A stretch of 64,000 bases of DNA from VXOI01 sp965261945. Its GTDB lineage: Bacteria; Chloroflexota; Dehalococcoidia; Lucifugimonadales; UBA3495. The notes under the pieces were generated by a model that had not been told where the DNA came from, made no database searches, and saw nothing but the letters and a program-made list of their open reading frames with translations. The stretch spans positions 2,294,001 through 2,358,000 of the forward strand of contig CBDHEF010000002.1 of assembly GCA_965261945.1 (NCBI GenBank), in the 5' to 3' direction. The translations under genes and the position numbers were made by a program. Positions 27,074-35,638 of the stretch are shown in pieces; position 1 is the first letter of the stretch; each line of letters starts with the position of its first letter.

Positions 27074-27505
27074 TCAGCAGGGAACTTCCCCCTCGTAGAT
27101 GCCCTCGTCAACCTGCAACTGGCGTATGTAGCAGATGATGTTGTCCACATCCCCCTCAGACAGGCCGGGCCGGGGCAGCATATCGCCGAAGACCCAGTGG
27201 TGTTGTGGAACTCCGTTGTTGACGGCGTTGTGAAAGGCGAAATCGGGGTGATGGTTCGGGTTGTAGATGCCATGCACCAGCGGCGGCCCGGTCTGTGTCC
27301 CAACGCCCGCCGCTCCATGGCAGACGGAGCAGTTGGCGGTGAACAGCGACTCGCCCTGCCGGAACGCCCCGGAGCCATCGCCGGCGGTTCCCCCACCCGA
27401 CTCTCCACCCCCTGAGCAGGCGGCCATGAGCAGCGCTGCAAACGCAGCGGCCATCCACCCTGCCCACCCTGTATAGAAACGTAGATTCTTTCCTGCCTGG
27501 CTCAT
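27074..27505 (-). CDS. Lipoprotein cytochrome c
   Basis: 143 residues from ATG 27505 with GAGGG 7 nt upstream. Signal peptide with lipobox LLMAAC, then a Gly/Ser-rich linker, heme-binding CSVCH and the distal ligand region GDMLPRPGLS. Class I monoheme cytochrome c, anchored on the outer face of the membrane as electron carrier. It follows the D-aminoacylase gene on the same strand (40 bp gap). Confidence 0.9.
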   Translation of the reverse strand: MSQAGKNLRFYTGWAGWMAAAFAALLMAACSGGGESGGGTAGDGSGAFRQGESLFTANCSVCHGAAGVGTQTGPPLVHGIYNPNHHPDFAFHNAVNNGVPQHHWVFGDMLPRPGLSEGDVDNIICYIRQLQVDEGIYEGEVPC

Positions 27506-27545
27506 TTCGCAACCCTCTCCCACTATCCGCCTTCGGCCAATGCGC

Positions 27546-29120
27546 CTATGTGCTGGCCCGCCCCCGCCGAAGCGCGCGGCCCGGCAGGGCGCCGGTGTTC
27601 TCACCATTTTCGATAACCACCTGGCCGTTGACTATCACATAATCTATGCCGACAGGATACTGCTTGGGGTTTTCCTTGGTGGCCAGGGCCTTGACGGTGT
27701 TGGGGTTGAAGGCGACTATGTCGGCCTTGAAGCCGTCGCGCAGGATGCCCCGGTCGGGCAGGCCGAGGCGCTGCGCCGGGAACGAAGTCATCTTGCGGAT
27801 GGCCTCGGGCAGTTTCAGGTGCTGCTCCGCCCGCACGAACTCGGCCAGTACGATGGGGAAGCAGCCATAGCTCCGTGGGTTTGGATACTCGCCGAACAGG
27901 ATGGCGTCGCTGGCGATCATTCCCGCCGGGTGCGAAACGAAGGCGTAGAGCGTCTGGGCGTTGGTGCCCAGCCCCACGGTGGAGATGCCCAGGTTCTCCT
28001 CCAGCAGGAGGTCGAACAGCGCGTCCTCCGGGTCCTGGCCGCGCATCTCGGCGATGTCGGTGATGAGCCGCCCGTCGTACTGCTTGTTCTGCGGCTGGGT
28101 GAAGTTGGTCAGCCAGTTGTTTTCCAGGCGGTCGCGGGAAAGCTCGCGCTTCATCCGCTGGCGGTCATCCTGGTCGCGCAGGGCATCCATCAGACGCTCC
28201 GGCCCCCCGTCCTTGGCCCAGTGCGGCAGGCCGATGGTGACCGTGGTGCCGGAATAGGGATAGGTGTAGCAGTCGAAGGTGACGTCCATGCCCTCGTCGC
28301 GGCCCCTCTCCACCAGCCCCAGGTAGTCAAGGTGGCTGCCGACGCCGGAGGCGCCCTGGCGGTAGTGGGTCAGGTGTACGGGACAGTCGCCCAGCCGCCC
28401 AATCCGAAGCGCCTCCTCCCACGGCGCCATCAGCCCCTGCGAGCGCAGGCTGGCGCGGGTGTGGGTGTGGTAATGGCCGCCCATTCGCGCCGCCACGCCG
28501 GCCAGCGCGCCCAGCTCCTCGGTGGATGCGTAGGAGCCAGGCGGATAGTCCAGGCCGGTCGAGAGTCCCCAGGCTCCCTCCTCCATCGCCTCGCGGGTCA
28601 CGGCCTTCATATCCTCCAGCTCGGCAGGGGTGGCCGTGCGGTCGTTCCAGCCGACGCTCCAGATACGGACGGGGGAGTTGCCCAGGATGTAGGCCATGTT
28701 GATGGCGACAGAGTTGTCATACTTGTCCAGCAACTGCGCCACGGTCAGCCAGTCGGCGGGCAGCGGCGGGTAGCCGTTCAGCCCCGAGTCCAGCCAGATG
28801 TACCGCTCCAGTTCCTCGCGGGTCTTGAAGGGTGCATGGGAGATGCCGTCGATGCCCACCAGCTCCGTTGTTACGCCCTGTCGCACCTTGGGGTCGTGGT
28901 GCGGCTCACCCAGGATGGTCAGCCCGGCGTGGGAGTGCAGGTCAACGAACCCGGGGCAGACGACGTACCCGGTGGCGTCAATGGTCCGCGCCGCCTCCAG
29001 CCCGGACACGTCGCCCCGGTGGATGCTGACCCGGTCGCCCTCCACCGCCACGGCGGCAAAGAACCCGGGGCTGCCGGTGCCGTCGACGACCATCCCGTTG
29101 GTGATGAGCAAATCAATCAT
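27546..29120 (-). CDS. D-aminoacylase/N-acyl-D-amino-acid deacylase family amidohydrolase
   Basis: 524 residues, usual family length. Metal-dependent hydrolase: VDLHSHAG (H62, H64), a QGVTTELVG loop, HTHTR, and the C-terminal beta domain GFKADIVAFNP. YPPGSYAST matches the D-aminoacylase GLxYxPG segment. Likely hydrolyses N-acyl D-amino acids or related amides. Upstream of the cytochrome c gene. Confidence 0.93.
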   Translation of the reverse strand: MIDLLITNGMVVDGTGSPGFFAAVAVEGDRVSIHRGDVSGLEAARTIDATGYVVCPGFVDLHSHAGLTILGEPHHDPKVRQGVTTELVGIDGISHAPFKTREELERYIWLDSGLNGYPPLPADWLTVAQLLDKYDNSVAINMAYILGNSPVRIWSVGWNDRTATPAELEDMKAVTREAMEEGAWGLSTGLDYPPGSYASTEELGALAGVAARMGGHYHTHTRASLRSQGLMAPWEEALRIGRLGDCPVHLTHYRQGASGVGSHLDYLGLVERGRDEGMDVTFDCYTYPYSGTTVTIGLPHWAKDGGPERLMDALRDQDDRQRMKRELSRDRLENNWLTNFTQPQNKQYDGRLITDIAEMRGQDPEDALFDLLLEENLGISTVGLGTNAQTLYAFVSHPAGMIASDAILFGEYPNPRSYGCFPIVLAEFVRAEQHLKLPEAIRKMTSFPAQRLGLPDRGILRDGFKADIVAFNPNTVKALATKENPKQYPVGIDYVIVNGQVVIENGENTGALPGRALRRGRAST

Positions 29121-29257
29121 GGCCGGACCTCGCAGGCGCTGGGATTCCGAGGTTATGTGAGCATTATAGCCTTTAGGGACGGCGTCGGCAGGGCTTGCGG
29201 AATGCCTCCTATCGCAATACGCTATAACAGTCCGGCCAACAGCAACAGGGGCGGCGG

Positions 29258-29593
29258 GTGGAGATTTCGTTTCAGAACCGAAGGCTGGAGAGAGAGTTCA
29301 GAACGGCGAGAGACCTTCGGCGCAGCTATGGCCCGCGGATGGCCCGGGTAATCGCGGCGCGCATTAGGGTTCTTGTCCGAGCCGATACTCTGGCAAGGGT
29401 TCCTCACACGCCCCCGGAGCGTTTGCACCAGCTCGAGGGAAGGCGGCATGAGCAATACGCAGTGGATCTCCTGCACCCATACAGGCTGGTTTTCCGCATT
29501 GGCAACGACCCGATTCCAGTAAAAGACGATGGCGCAATCGAACTAGCGCAAGTAACGGCAATCACTATCGTAGAAATAGTTGACTACCACTGA
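29258..29593 (+). CDS. HigB/RelE-like toxin
   Basis: 111 residues. N-terminal ISFQNRRLEREFRTARDLRR, RLHQLEGRRHEQYAVDLLHP and LVFRIGND are the ParE/RelE barrel elements. Its stop overlaps or abuts the next gene, which encodes an HTH/ImmA-like protein, the usual order for HigBA pairs. Probably a ribosome-associated mRNA interferase. Confidence 0.8.
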   Translation: MEISFQNRRLEREFRTARDLRRSYGPRMARVIAARIRVLVRADTLARVPHTPPERLHQLEGRRHEQYAVDLLHPYRLVFRIGNDPIPVKDDGAIELAQVTAITIVEIVDYH

Positions 29594-29606
29594 GCAAGGT
29601 AAAGCT

Positions 29607-30722
29607 ATGGCTACTTCAACCAACACTTTCAATCCGAGTTATGCAGTGCCGACCGGTTGGATCTTGCAAGACCACATTGAGGCGCTGGGCATATCGCCAG
29701 CAGAATTCGCCCAACGGTGCGAATGCCCTCCGGAGCTTATCTGCGACATCATATCCGGCTTCGGAGTCATTGACTCCTACGCGGCAGCAGCCTTTGGCAG
29801 AGAGACTGGCCTTGTCCAGCAAATTTGGGCTGGAATGGAAGAGGACTTCCGCGACAAGCTGGCCGAGTTCTGCGATAACGCGGAGTTGGGGCGGTGGGCT
29901 AGGCAGTTCCCGGTGAGGGAGTTGGTAAAGCGGGGCGCGGTCAGCGAGCGCTCGCTGGACTCGGAGCACATGGCTAGGATGATGTCGTTCTACAACTTCT
30001 GGTCTCTAGAAGAGTGGGAAGATAGATACGGCACCGAGATTGTGACTTATCGCAATTCGCCGGACTTCGATAGCAACCGGCAGGCGATAGCGGGGTGGCT
30101 GCGGCTGGGGGAAATCCAGGCGGAAAGGACGGAATGCCCCAAATACGTCAAAGCGAAGTTCAGAAAGTCGCTGAGCCGCATACGTGAACTCACCGGTTTC
30201 CAACCAAGCCCGTCAGAGCTATTGGAAGAAGCGCAAGGCTTGTTCCTAGATTCAGGTGTGGTCTTGCTTTCCATAGATCCACTGTCACGTGCGGCGGCAG
30301 GGAGCGCGGCTTGGTGGCTGCCGGAGGATAAGTTTATGGGCATCTCTGCCAAGCCCGTCATCCAGCTAAACGCCCGGCACAAGACTGACGACCACCTTTG
30401 GTACAGCCTGTTCCATGCAGCAGCTCACATCCTGCTGCACGACAAGCGGCGAGTGTTCGTTGACGCGATTCCAGGGCAGGCCATAAAGGGCGAAGCCAAC
30501 GAGGGGGATGCAGAAGACCAAGCCAACGCATGGACGCAAGACTTCCTGATTCCCCGTACAGACTGGGACAAGTTTGCTGAGACCCTCCCGGGCAGTGCGG
30601 GCGAAGTCAGATACTTTGCCGCCCAACAAGGAATCGCCCCAGGCATCGTAATGGGGCGATTACAGCAAGAGGGACTCCTGCCGTGGAATCGGCTCAACGG
30701 ACTCAAGCGAAAGCTGGAATGA
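29607..30722 (+). CDS. HigA-like HTH protein fused to ImmA/IrrE-type domain with altered HExxH
   Basis: 371 residues from ATG 29607 (an upstream TTG at 29580 is possible). N-terminal XRE-type HTH: LQDHIEALGISPAEFAQRCE. C-terminal ImmA/IrrE metalloprotease-like domain, but the zinc motif reads H270-A-A-A-H274 (LFHAAAHILLH), so the catalytic glutamate is an alanine; later acidic motif ANAWTQDFLIP is kept. Likely the antitoxin of the upstream HigB-like toxin. The domain may bind metal or partner without proteolysis. Confidence 0.85.
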   Translation: MATSTNTFNPSYAVPTGWILQDHIEALGISPAEFAQRCECPPELICDIISGFGVIDSYAAAAFGRETGLVQQIWAGMEEDFRDKLAEFCDNAELGRWARQFPVRELVKRGAVSERSLDSEHMARMMSFYNFWSLEEWEDRYGTEIVTYRNSPDFDSNRQAIAGWLRLGEIQAERTECPKYVKAKFRKSLSRIRELTGFQPSPSELLEEAQGLFLDSGVVLLSIDPLSRAAAGSAAWWLPEDKFMGISAKPVIQLNARHKTDDHLWYSLFHAAAHILLHDKRRVFVDAIPGQAIKGEANEGDAEDQANAWTQDFLIPRTDWDKFAETLPGSAGEVRYFAAQQGIAPGIVMGRLQQEGLLPWNRLNGLKRKLE

Positions 30723-30751
30723 ACTGATCCTCCGGCATAGTCGCCATCCCG

Positions 30752-33073
30752 TCAGACTTCGGACTCCTCCGCCCGTAGCGCCCGCAGCACCTTCTCGGCG
30801 GTCAGCGGCAGGCTGGGGACGGGGGCGCCTATGGCGTCGGCTACGGCGTTTGCAATGGCGGCGGCTACGGGGATGTTGGCGCTCTCGCCTATGCCCTTGC
30901 TGCGGTAGGGCGCTGGGCCGTTATTGCCCTCGACCAGCACGGTCACCAGCTCGGGCACGTCGGCGATGGTGGGTATCTTGTAGTCGCCGAAGCTGACGGT
31001 GGAGATGTGGCCGTCCTCGGTCTGCAACTCCTCCATCAGCGCGTAGCCCAGGCCCTGGATGACTCCGCCCTCGACCTGGCCCTGGTGCATCAGCGGGTTC
31101 AGGATGGCGCCCACGTCGTGAGCGCTCACAAGGCGTTTGACTGTAACCGCGCCGGTCTCCGGGTCAACCTCCACCTCGGCCGCCTGGGCGCAGAAGGATG
31201 TCATGTCCGGCGGCTCCGAGGCGAACTCGTACTCGGCGACGATGGTTCCGTCGCCCACGTGGGCCACGACCTCGCCGATGTTGATGGTGCGGTAGTAGGC
31301 GGGGCGCATCGGTGACGGGCCGACGACCACACGCCCGCTCTGGAGTGAGACATCCTCCTCCGGCGAGTCCAGCAGCGGCGCGGCGGCGCGTATGATCTGG
31401 CGGCGCAGCTCACGGGCCGCGCCCACCACGGCCTGCCCAGCGGTGTAGGTTACCCGGGTGCCGCCGGAGCCGGAGCTGAACGGCATCTCCGACGTGTCCA
31501 GCAGCTTGATGTCCACCTCGTCCACCGGCACCGACAGCTCCTGGGCCACCATCTGACGCAGTACAGTGTGGGAGCCGGTGCCGGTGTCCCAGAAGGCCAT
31601 GTGCAGCGTGGGATGGCCCGAAGAGTCCATGCTTATTTTTGCGGCAAAGCGTCCCACGCCCTGCGACAGGTCGGTGATGGCCAGGCCGCGGCCGGTGAGC
31701 GGTTCTTCGTAGGGGCGGGTTTCAAACCCGCCCCTACCGGACGTGCGAGGCTCGCCCCAGCCGACGGCTTCGGCGGCGCGGCGCAGCGTTTCCTCGGCGC
31801 GGATGTCCCGCCAGACGTGGCCTACGGGCGATGCGTCCCCGTCACGCAGCAGGTTCTTTCGTCGAAACTCGTATGGGTCCATGCCAAGCTCGCGGGCAAC
31901 CAGGTCGGTGTGCGACTCGACGGCGAAGACCACCTGGGGCTTGGCCGGGCTTCTCATGTGTCCCTTGGGCACGTTGTTGGTATAGACCATGTAGCTGTCG
32001 ATGCGGGCGTGGGGGATGCGGTAGACGCCGCACAGGTGGTCGGCGCCGCGCAGGTATACCGTCGGCTTGAAGGCGCCGTAGGCCCCGCTGTCGAACACCA
32101 CCCGCGCCTGCCGCGCCGTCAGCGTCCCGTCGCGCTTCACGCCGCTCCTGATGGTCATCACCGCCGGGTGTCGCGGGTTGGCGGCCATCAGCTCTTGGAT
32201 GTAGTCCATGACCATCTTGACCGGACGCCCGGAGTGCAGCGACAGGTAGTAGCACAGCGGCGCGTCCATGAACGATCCCTTGCCGCCGAAGTCGCCGCCG
32301 ATGCTGCACGGGTGCAGCACGATGCTTTCCTCGTAGATTCCCCACACGGCGGCGAGCTGCTCGCGCAAGGCATAGGGGTCCTTGTTGTTGGCCCATACTT
32401 CCACCCGCCTTGTATTCCCACCATCGTGGGTGGAAGAGACAGCGGGGCTGGCGCTGACTACGCATGCGTGGGGTTCGATGTAGGCCTGGTGCATCAGTTG
32501 GGCGTTGAAGGTGTGTTCAAACACCAAATCGGCCTCGGCGAACCCTTCATCTACATCGCCCTGGCCCCAGGTGATGTGGGCGAACACGTTGTTGATGTCT
32601 GACTCGGGCTGTGGCAGTCCTTCGTAGCCCGACATCGCGGGATGCAGCGCCGGAGCGTCAGCGGCCATCGCAGACTCAGAATCGAAGACCGCAGGCAGCT
32701 CCTCATACTCCACGTCGATGAGCAGCAGGGCCTCTTCGGCGGCCTCCTGGGTCTCGGCGGCCACGGCGGCGACCTTCTCACCGACGAAGCGCACCACGTC
32801 GCGGGCCAGCACCGGCATATCCCGCAGGCGGCGGCCCACCAGCGAATCCGGCAGGTCGGCGGCGGTTATGACCGCATGGACGCCCGGCGCCGCCTTCGCC
32901 TGCCCGGTGTCGATGCTGACGATGCGGGCGTGGGGGAAGGGCGATCGCAGCACCTTACCCCAAAGCATCCCCGGCAGCGACACGTCGGCGGCGTAGATGG
33001 ACTTCCCGGTAACCTTATCCGGCCCCTCGCCGCGGACGACGGACTGGCCGATGGCGCGTGTGGTCGTGGTCAT
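30752..33073 (-). CDS. Molybdopterin-binding large subunit, xanthine/CO dehydrogenase family
   Basis: 773 residues. N-terminal domain: RGEGPDKVTGKSIYAADV and LRSPFPHARIVSIDTG; molybdopterin-binding: GGDFGGKGS, GSHTVLRQMVAQEL; C-terminal active-site glutamate motif KGIGESANIP. The catalytic subunit of a molybdenum hydroxylase. The FAD and 2Fe-2S subunits are not in the neighbourhood. In the middle, GRGGFETRPY is encoded by an in-frame copy of the 29 bp palindrome (31709-31737). MoaD and MoaE for cofactor synthesis lie at 49-50 kb. Confidence 0.93.
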   Translation of the reverse strand: MTTTTRAIGQSVVRGEGPDKVTGKSIYAADVSLPGMLWGKVLRSPFPHARIVSIDTGQAKAAPGVHAVITAADLPDSLVGRRLRDMPVLARDVVRFVGEKVAAVAAETQEAAEEALLLIDVEYEELPAVFDSESAMAADAPALHPAMSGYEGLPQPESDINNVFAHITWGQGDVDEGFAEADLVFEHTFNAQLMHQAYIEPHACVVSASPAVSSTHDGGNTRRVEVWANNKDPYALREQLAAVWGIYEESIVLHPCSIGGDFGGKGSFMDAPLCYYLSLHSGRPVKMVMDYIQELMAANPRHPAVMTIRSGVKRDGTLTARQARVVFDSGAYGAFKPTVYLRGADHLCGVYRIPHARIDSYMVYTNNVPKGHMRSPAKPQVVFAVESHTDLVARELGMDPYEFRRKNLLRDGDASPVGHVWRDIRAEETLRRAAEAVGWGEPRTSGRGGFETRPYEEPLTGRGLAITDLSQGVGRFAAKISMDSSGHPTLHMAFWDTGTGSHTVLRQMVAQELSVPVDEVDIKLLDTSEMPFSSGSGGTRVTYTAGQAVVGAARELRRQIIRAAAPLLDSPEEDVSLQSGRVVVGPSPMRPAYYRTINIGEVVAHVGDGTIVAEYEFASEPPDMTSFCAQAAEVEVDPETGAVTVKRLVSAHDVGAILNPLMHQGQVEGGVIQGLGYALMEELQTEDGHISTVSFGDYKIPTIADVPELVTVLVEGNNGPAPYRSKGIGESANIPVAAAIANAVADAIGAPVPSLPLTAEKVLRALRAEESEV
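31709..31737. repeat. 29 bp palindrome inside the molybdoenzyme gene
   Basis: GTAGGGGCGGGTTT-C-AAACCCGCCCCTAC, same palindrome as in the two MITE copies, here read in frame as part of GRGGFETRPYEE. Confidence 0.9.
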
Positions 33074-33100
33074 ATTTCCCCCGGATGGTTGCGTTCCCGA

Positions 33101-33661
33101 TTAGGGTGACCGGCTGGGCAGGATGCCGCCGGTGCCGCGCGGCAGGTCCCAGTCCACTTCCTGCAAGCCCCGCAGGTAGTCTATCTGGCCGTGGTGGTTG
33201 TTCTGGTGGACAATAAGGTGGCGCAACGCACCGCCGACCGTCTGGCGTGGCTCGTTGGGGGCGATGAATGCGTCCAGCCTCGCGTCGTCCAGCGATGCGA
33301 TGAACCGCATGGTGCGCTCGTTGACCGCCCTGAAGTAGGATAGCAGCGCCTCTGGGCCCGGTATTTCAAGGCTACGCAGGCCCAGCCGGTCGCCGGGGTC
33401 GGGCGCGGTCACCGGCTGGCCGAAATGCTCGTGCCAGTCGCCGGCCACCCACAGGTCGCTCTCGAAGCCCGGCAACCCGCAGGCGCAGGCCGTGACGCGG
33501 CTGTCTTCGTGCCGTCCCATGTGCCAGAGAATGAACCCGATGTTGTTGGCGGTGGGCGCGGGCCGCCACGCCGTCTGCTGCGCCGTGAGGCCGTCGCACG
33601 TGGCGACAAGCCGCAGGTGTGTCTGGGCCAGGCAGTCGGCAATGAATTGCTGGGTGTTCAT
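33101..33661 (-). CDS. DinB-family protein
   Basis: 186 residues from ATG 33661; a GTG at 33670 is an alternative. Four-helix DinB-like fold with metal-ligand histidines in ANNIGFILWHMGRHE and LRHLIVHQNNHHGQ. Often mycothiol- or bacillithiol-dependent transferases or of unknown role. Lies downstream of and divergent from the AT-richer methylase gene. Confidence 0.85.
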   Translation of the reverse strand: MNTQQFIADCLAQTHLRLVATCDGLTAQQTAWRPAPTANNIGFILWHMGRHEDSRVTACACGLPGFESDLWVAGDWHEHFGQPVTAPDPGDRLGLRSLEIPGPEALLSYFRAVNERTMRFIASLDDARLDAFIAPNEPRQTVGGALRHLIVHQNNHHGQIDYLRGLQEVDWDLPRGTGGILPSRSP

Positions 33662-33782
33662 TACAATCACAGTTTCTTGACAGTTGGCACTTCACGTTGC
33701 TGGAGATTCATTGTAAAATCACCGTGTTAAAATTCTATCTGTATGCGGATTCAGGCTACCATACGAGAAAGGAGTATCTTAA

Positions 33783-34655
33783 ATGCCCTTTGCAGCTAAC
33801 GAATGGCTAGATTTCATCCACGAAGGGAATGCAACGAGTGTCCTCCAAGACTTCCCGTCAAATTCCGTCGACTGCATTATAACAAGTCCGCCTTATTTTT
33901 CACAGCGAAACTACAGCACATCAACTCAAATTGGCAACGAATCCTCTCCCATTGAATACGTAAGGAATCTCCGAGTGGTGTTTGCGGAATGCAATCGGAT
34001 TTTGAAGGATTCAGGGACTTTATGGCTTAATATAGGTGACAAATTCTTCCGCGGCCATCTACTGGGCTTGCCATGGCGTACTGCCTTTGCCCTACAAGAA
34101 GACGGTTGGATGCTTCGCTCCGACATCATATGGCACAAGCCGAATGCAATGCCGTCATCCGTTAAGAGTAGACCTACAGTAGACCACGAGTATATTTTCC
34201 TTTTTGCCAAAGCTCTAGACTACTACTATGATGTTGATGCTGTTAGAGAACCGCATGTTACATTTACTTCAGAAAGCCGAATGAAAGGAGGACGTAATCA
34301 TTTCGGGAAAGTAAACGGCACTCCTGAAACTGGCAAGAACGGAGGAGACTCCAATTTACACGATGGACGTTGGGACCAGGCTTTCCATCCTAAGGGCAGA
34401 AACCGTAGAACCGTATGGTCAATTCCACTTTCTAAATTCCGAGAAGCTCACTTCGCAGTATTTCCTGAAAAACTAGTTGAATTATGCCTTCTTGCTGGTT
34501 GTCCTGAGAACGGCATTGTATTGGATCCATTCATAGGAAGTGGCACAACCGCGGTTGTTGCTCAAAGGTTCGGGCGACATTATGTTGGAATAGACAACAA
34601 TTCTCAGTTCTGCGAAATGGCTAGACGTAGACTTCTTCAGCGAGCACTAACTTAA
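33783..34655 (+). CDS. Type II DNA methyltransferase (beta class)
   Basis: 290 residues, N4-cytosine or N6-adenine methyltransferase of the beta permutation. Motif IV TSPPYF is near the N-terminus (residues 34-39), the target-recognition region follows, and motif I DPFIGSGTT is near the C-terminus (from D248). Much lower GC than its surroundings. Converges with the next gene with 4 bp overlap; the two form a restriction-modification pair. Confidence 0.92.
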   Translation: MPFAANEWLDFIHEGNATSVLQDFPSNSVDCIITSPPYFSQRNYSTSTQIGNESSPIEYVRNLRVVFAECNRILKDSGTLWLNIGDKFFRGHLLGLPWRTAFALQEDGWMLRSDIIWHKPNAMPSSVKSRPTVDHEYIFLFAKALDYYYDVDAVREPHVTFTSESRMKGGRNHFGKVNGTPETGKNGGDSNLHDGRWDQAFHPKGRNRRTVWSIPLSKFREAHFAVFPEKLVELCLLAGCPENGIVLDPFIGSGTTAVVAQRFGRHYVGIDNNSQFCEMARRRLLQRALT

Positions 34656-35539
34656 CTTTGCGCGACGCTTTGCAACAAGGGCAGGAGTTCCTCTTGAAAT
34701 TTCTGCACTAGCAATCTTTCAACTGTAGCGACTTGGTTTGGGTTAGCCTGAATATATATGTAGAGCGCTGAGTCAAGTTCTTCTAAATTTCCGCTCCAAG
34801 ATTCAGCAATCACAATGGGCACACAGATGTAACCCTGCTGCGAGGCTATTAGAATTGACTTGTAAATATCTCGAGTGAATAACAATGCGTGTCCGCCACC
34901 CATAGTTTCCCTTGTTTTAACCGGCAAAAGAACTGAGCCAGCTTCTCCTGTGATCTGAATATCGTAAGTTTCATCCTCAATTCTTACCTGCGTGCTCGCT
35001 ACTTGAAATGGTAATTCATGAGCGGCGATTAAATTTTCTATATTTCGGCGAACCACCCCCTCAAACAAAGTGCCTCTCAACGCACGTCTACTACCTTCAA
35101 GTCTGGAAAGCATTACCTCAGAAATAGCAGGCCACTCCCAGTTTTCGGTAATAGGAAATAGAGGTGCAACGAATTTACGAATTTCATTAAGCAGATATGT
35201 TCTTTTTTCGGTAATATTATTCCCTGGCACTGAACTCAGAAGCGGTTGGAGTCGTTGTGTAGCGGCATCTCGGAGAAGCCATGATAAGAAGAACCACTTG
35301 GCCCTGGAATTAGCATAAGGACGAAGTAGCCCATCGTATAGCTTGACGTCGCTGTGCCTGTCTAGGTAGCCGCGAATTGTATTTGCCGCCTGTTCATCGG
35401 ATGGTTCCTGAATGAAAGCAAAGATTGAGTCGTACCCCTCTTGCTCTAGGAACGAAACAAAGTCATGATAAAACTCCTCATTTTCTCTGACAATCGCCAC
35501 TAACTCTCTTAGTCTCAAATTATGTAAAACATAATCCAT
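34652..35539 (-). CDS. Putative type II restriction endonuclease
   Basis: 295 residues, AT-rich like the partner methylase. No family recognised with certainty, but residues 193-208 (YDIQITGEAGSVLLPVKT) give an Asp then a (x)xK lysine as in PD-(D/E)XK nucleases, followed by GGGHALLF. Preceded by a helical N-terminal region. Inferred nuclease by its pairing with the convergent methyltransferase. Confidence 0.65.
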   Translation of the reverse strand: MDYVLHNLRLRELVAIVRENEEFYHDFVSFLEQEGYDSIFAFIQEPSDEQAANTIRGYLDRHSDVKLYDGLLRPYANSRAKWFFLSWLLRDAATQRLQPLLSSVPGNNITEKRTYLLNEIRKFVAPLFPITENWEWPAISEVMLSRLEGSRRALRGTLFEGVVRRNIENLIAAHELPFQVASTQVRIEDETYDIQITGEAGSVLLPVKTRETMGGGHALLFTRDIYKSILIASQQGYICVPIVIAESWSGNLEELDSALYIYIQANPNQVATVERLLVQKFQEELLPLLQSVAQS

Positions 35540-35570
35540 AAGTTGGCACCTATACCTTAGTTATTATTTT

Positions 35571-35595
35571 GCCCTCTCCCGTTGCGGGAGAGGGC
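35571..35595. repeat. Palindrome GCCCTCTCCCG / CGGGAGAGGGC
   Basis: Perfect 11 bp stem with TTG loop between the AT-rich island and the SDR gene. Same GGGAGAGGG core as the repeats at 18534 and 22785. Confidence 0.75.
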
Positions 35596-35638
35596 GTCGT
35601 GGTCCGGTTGGTGTGCAGCGCGCCCAATCCGGCTGCCC

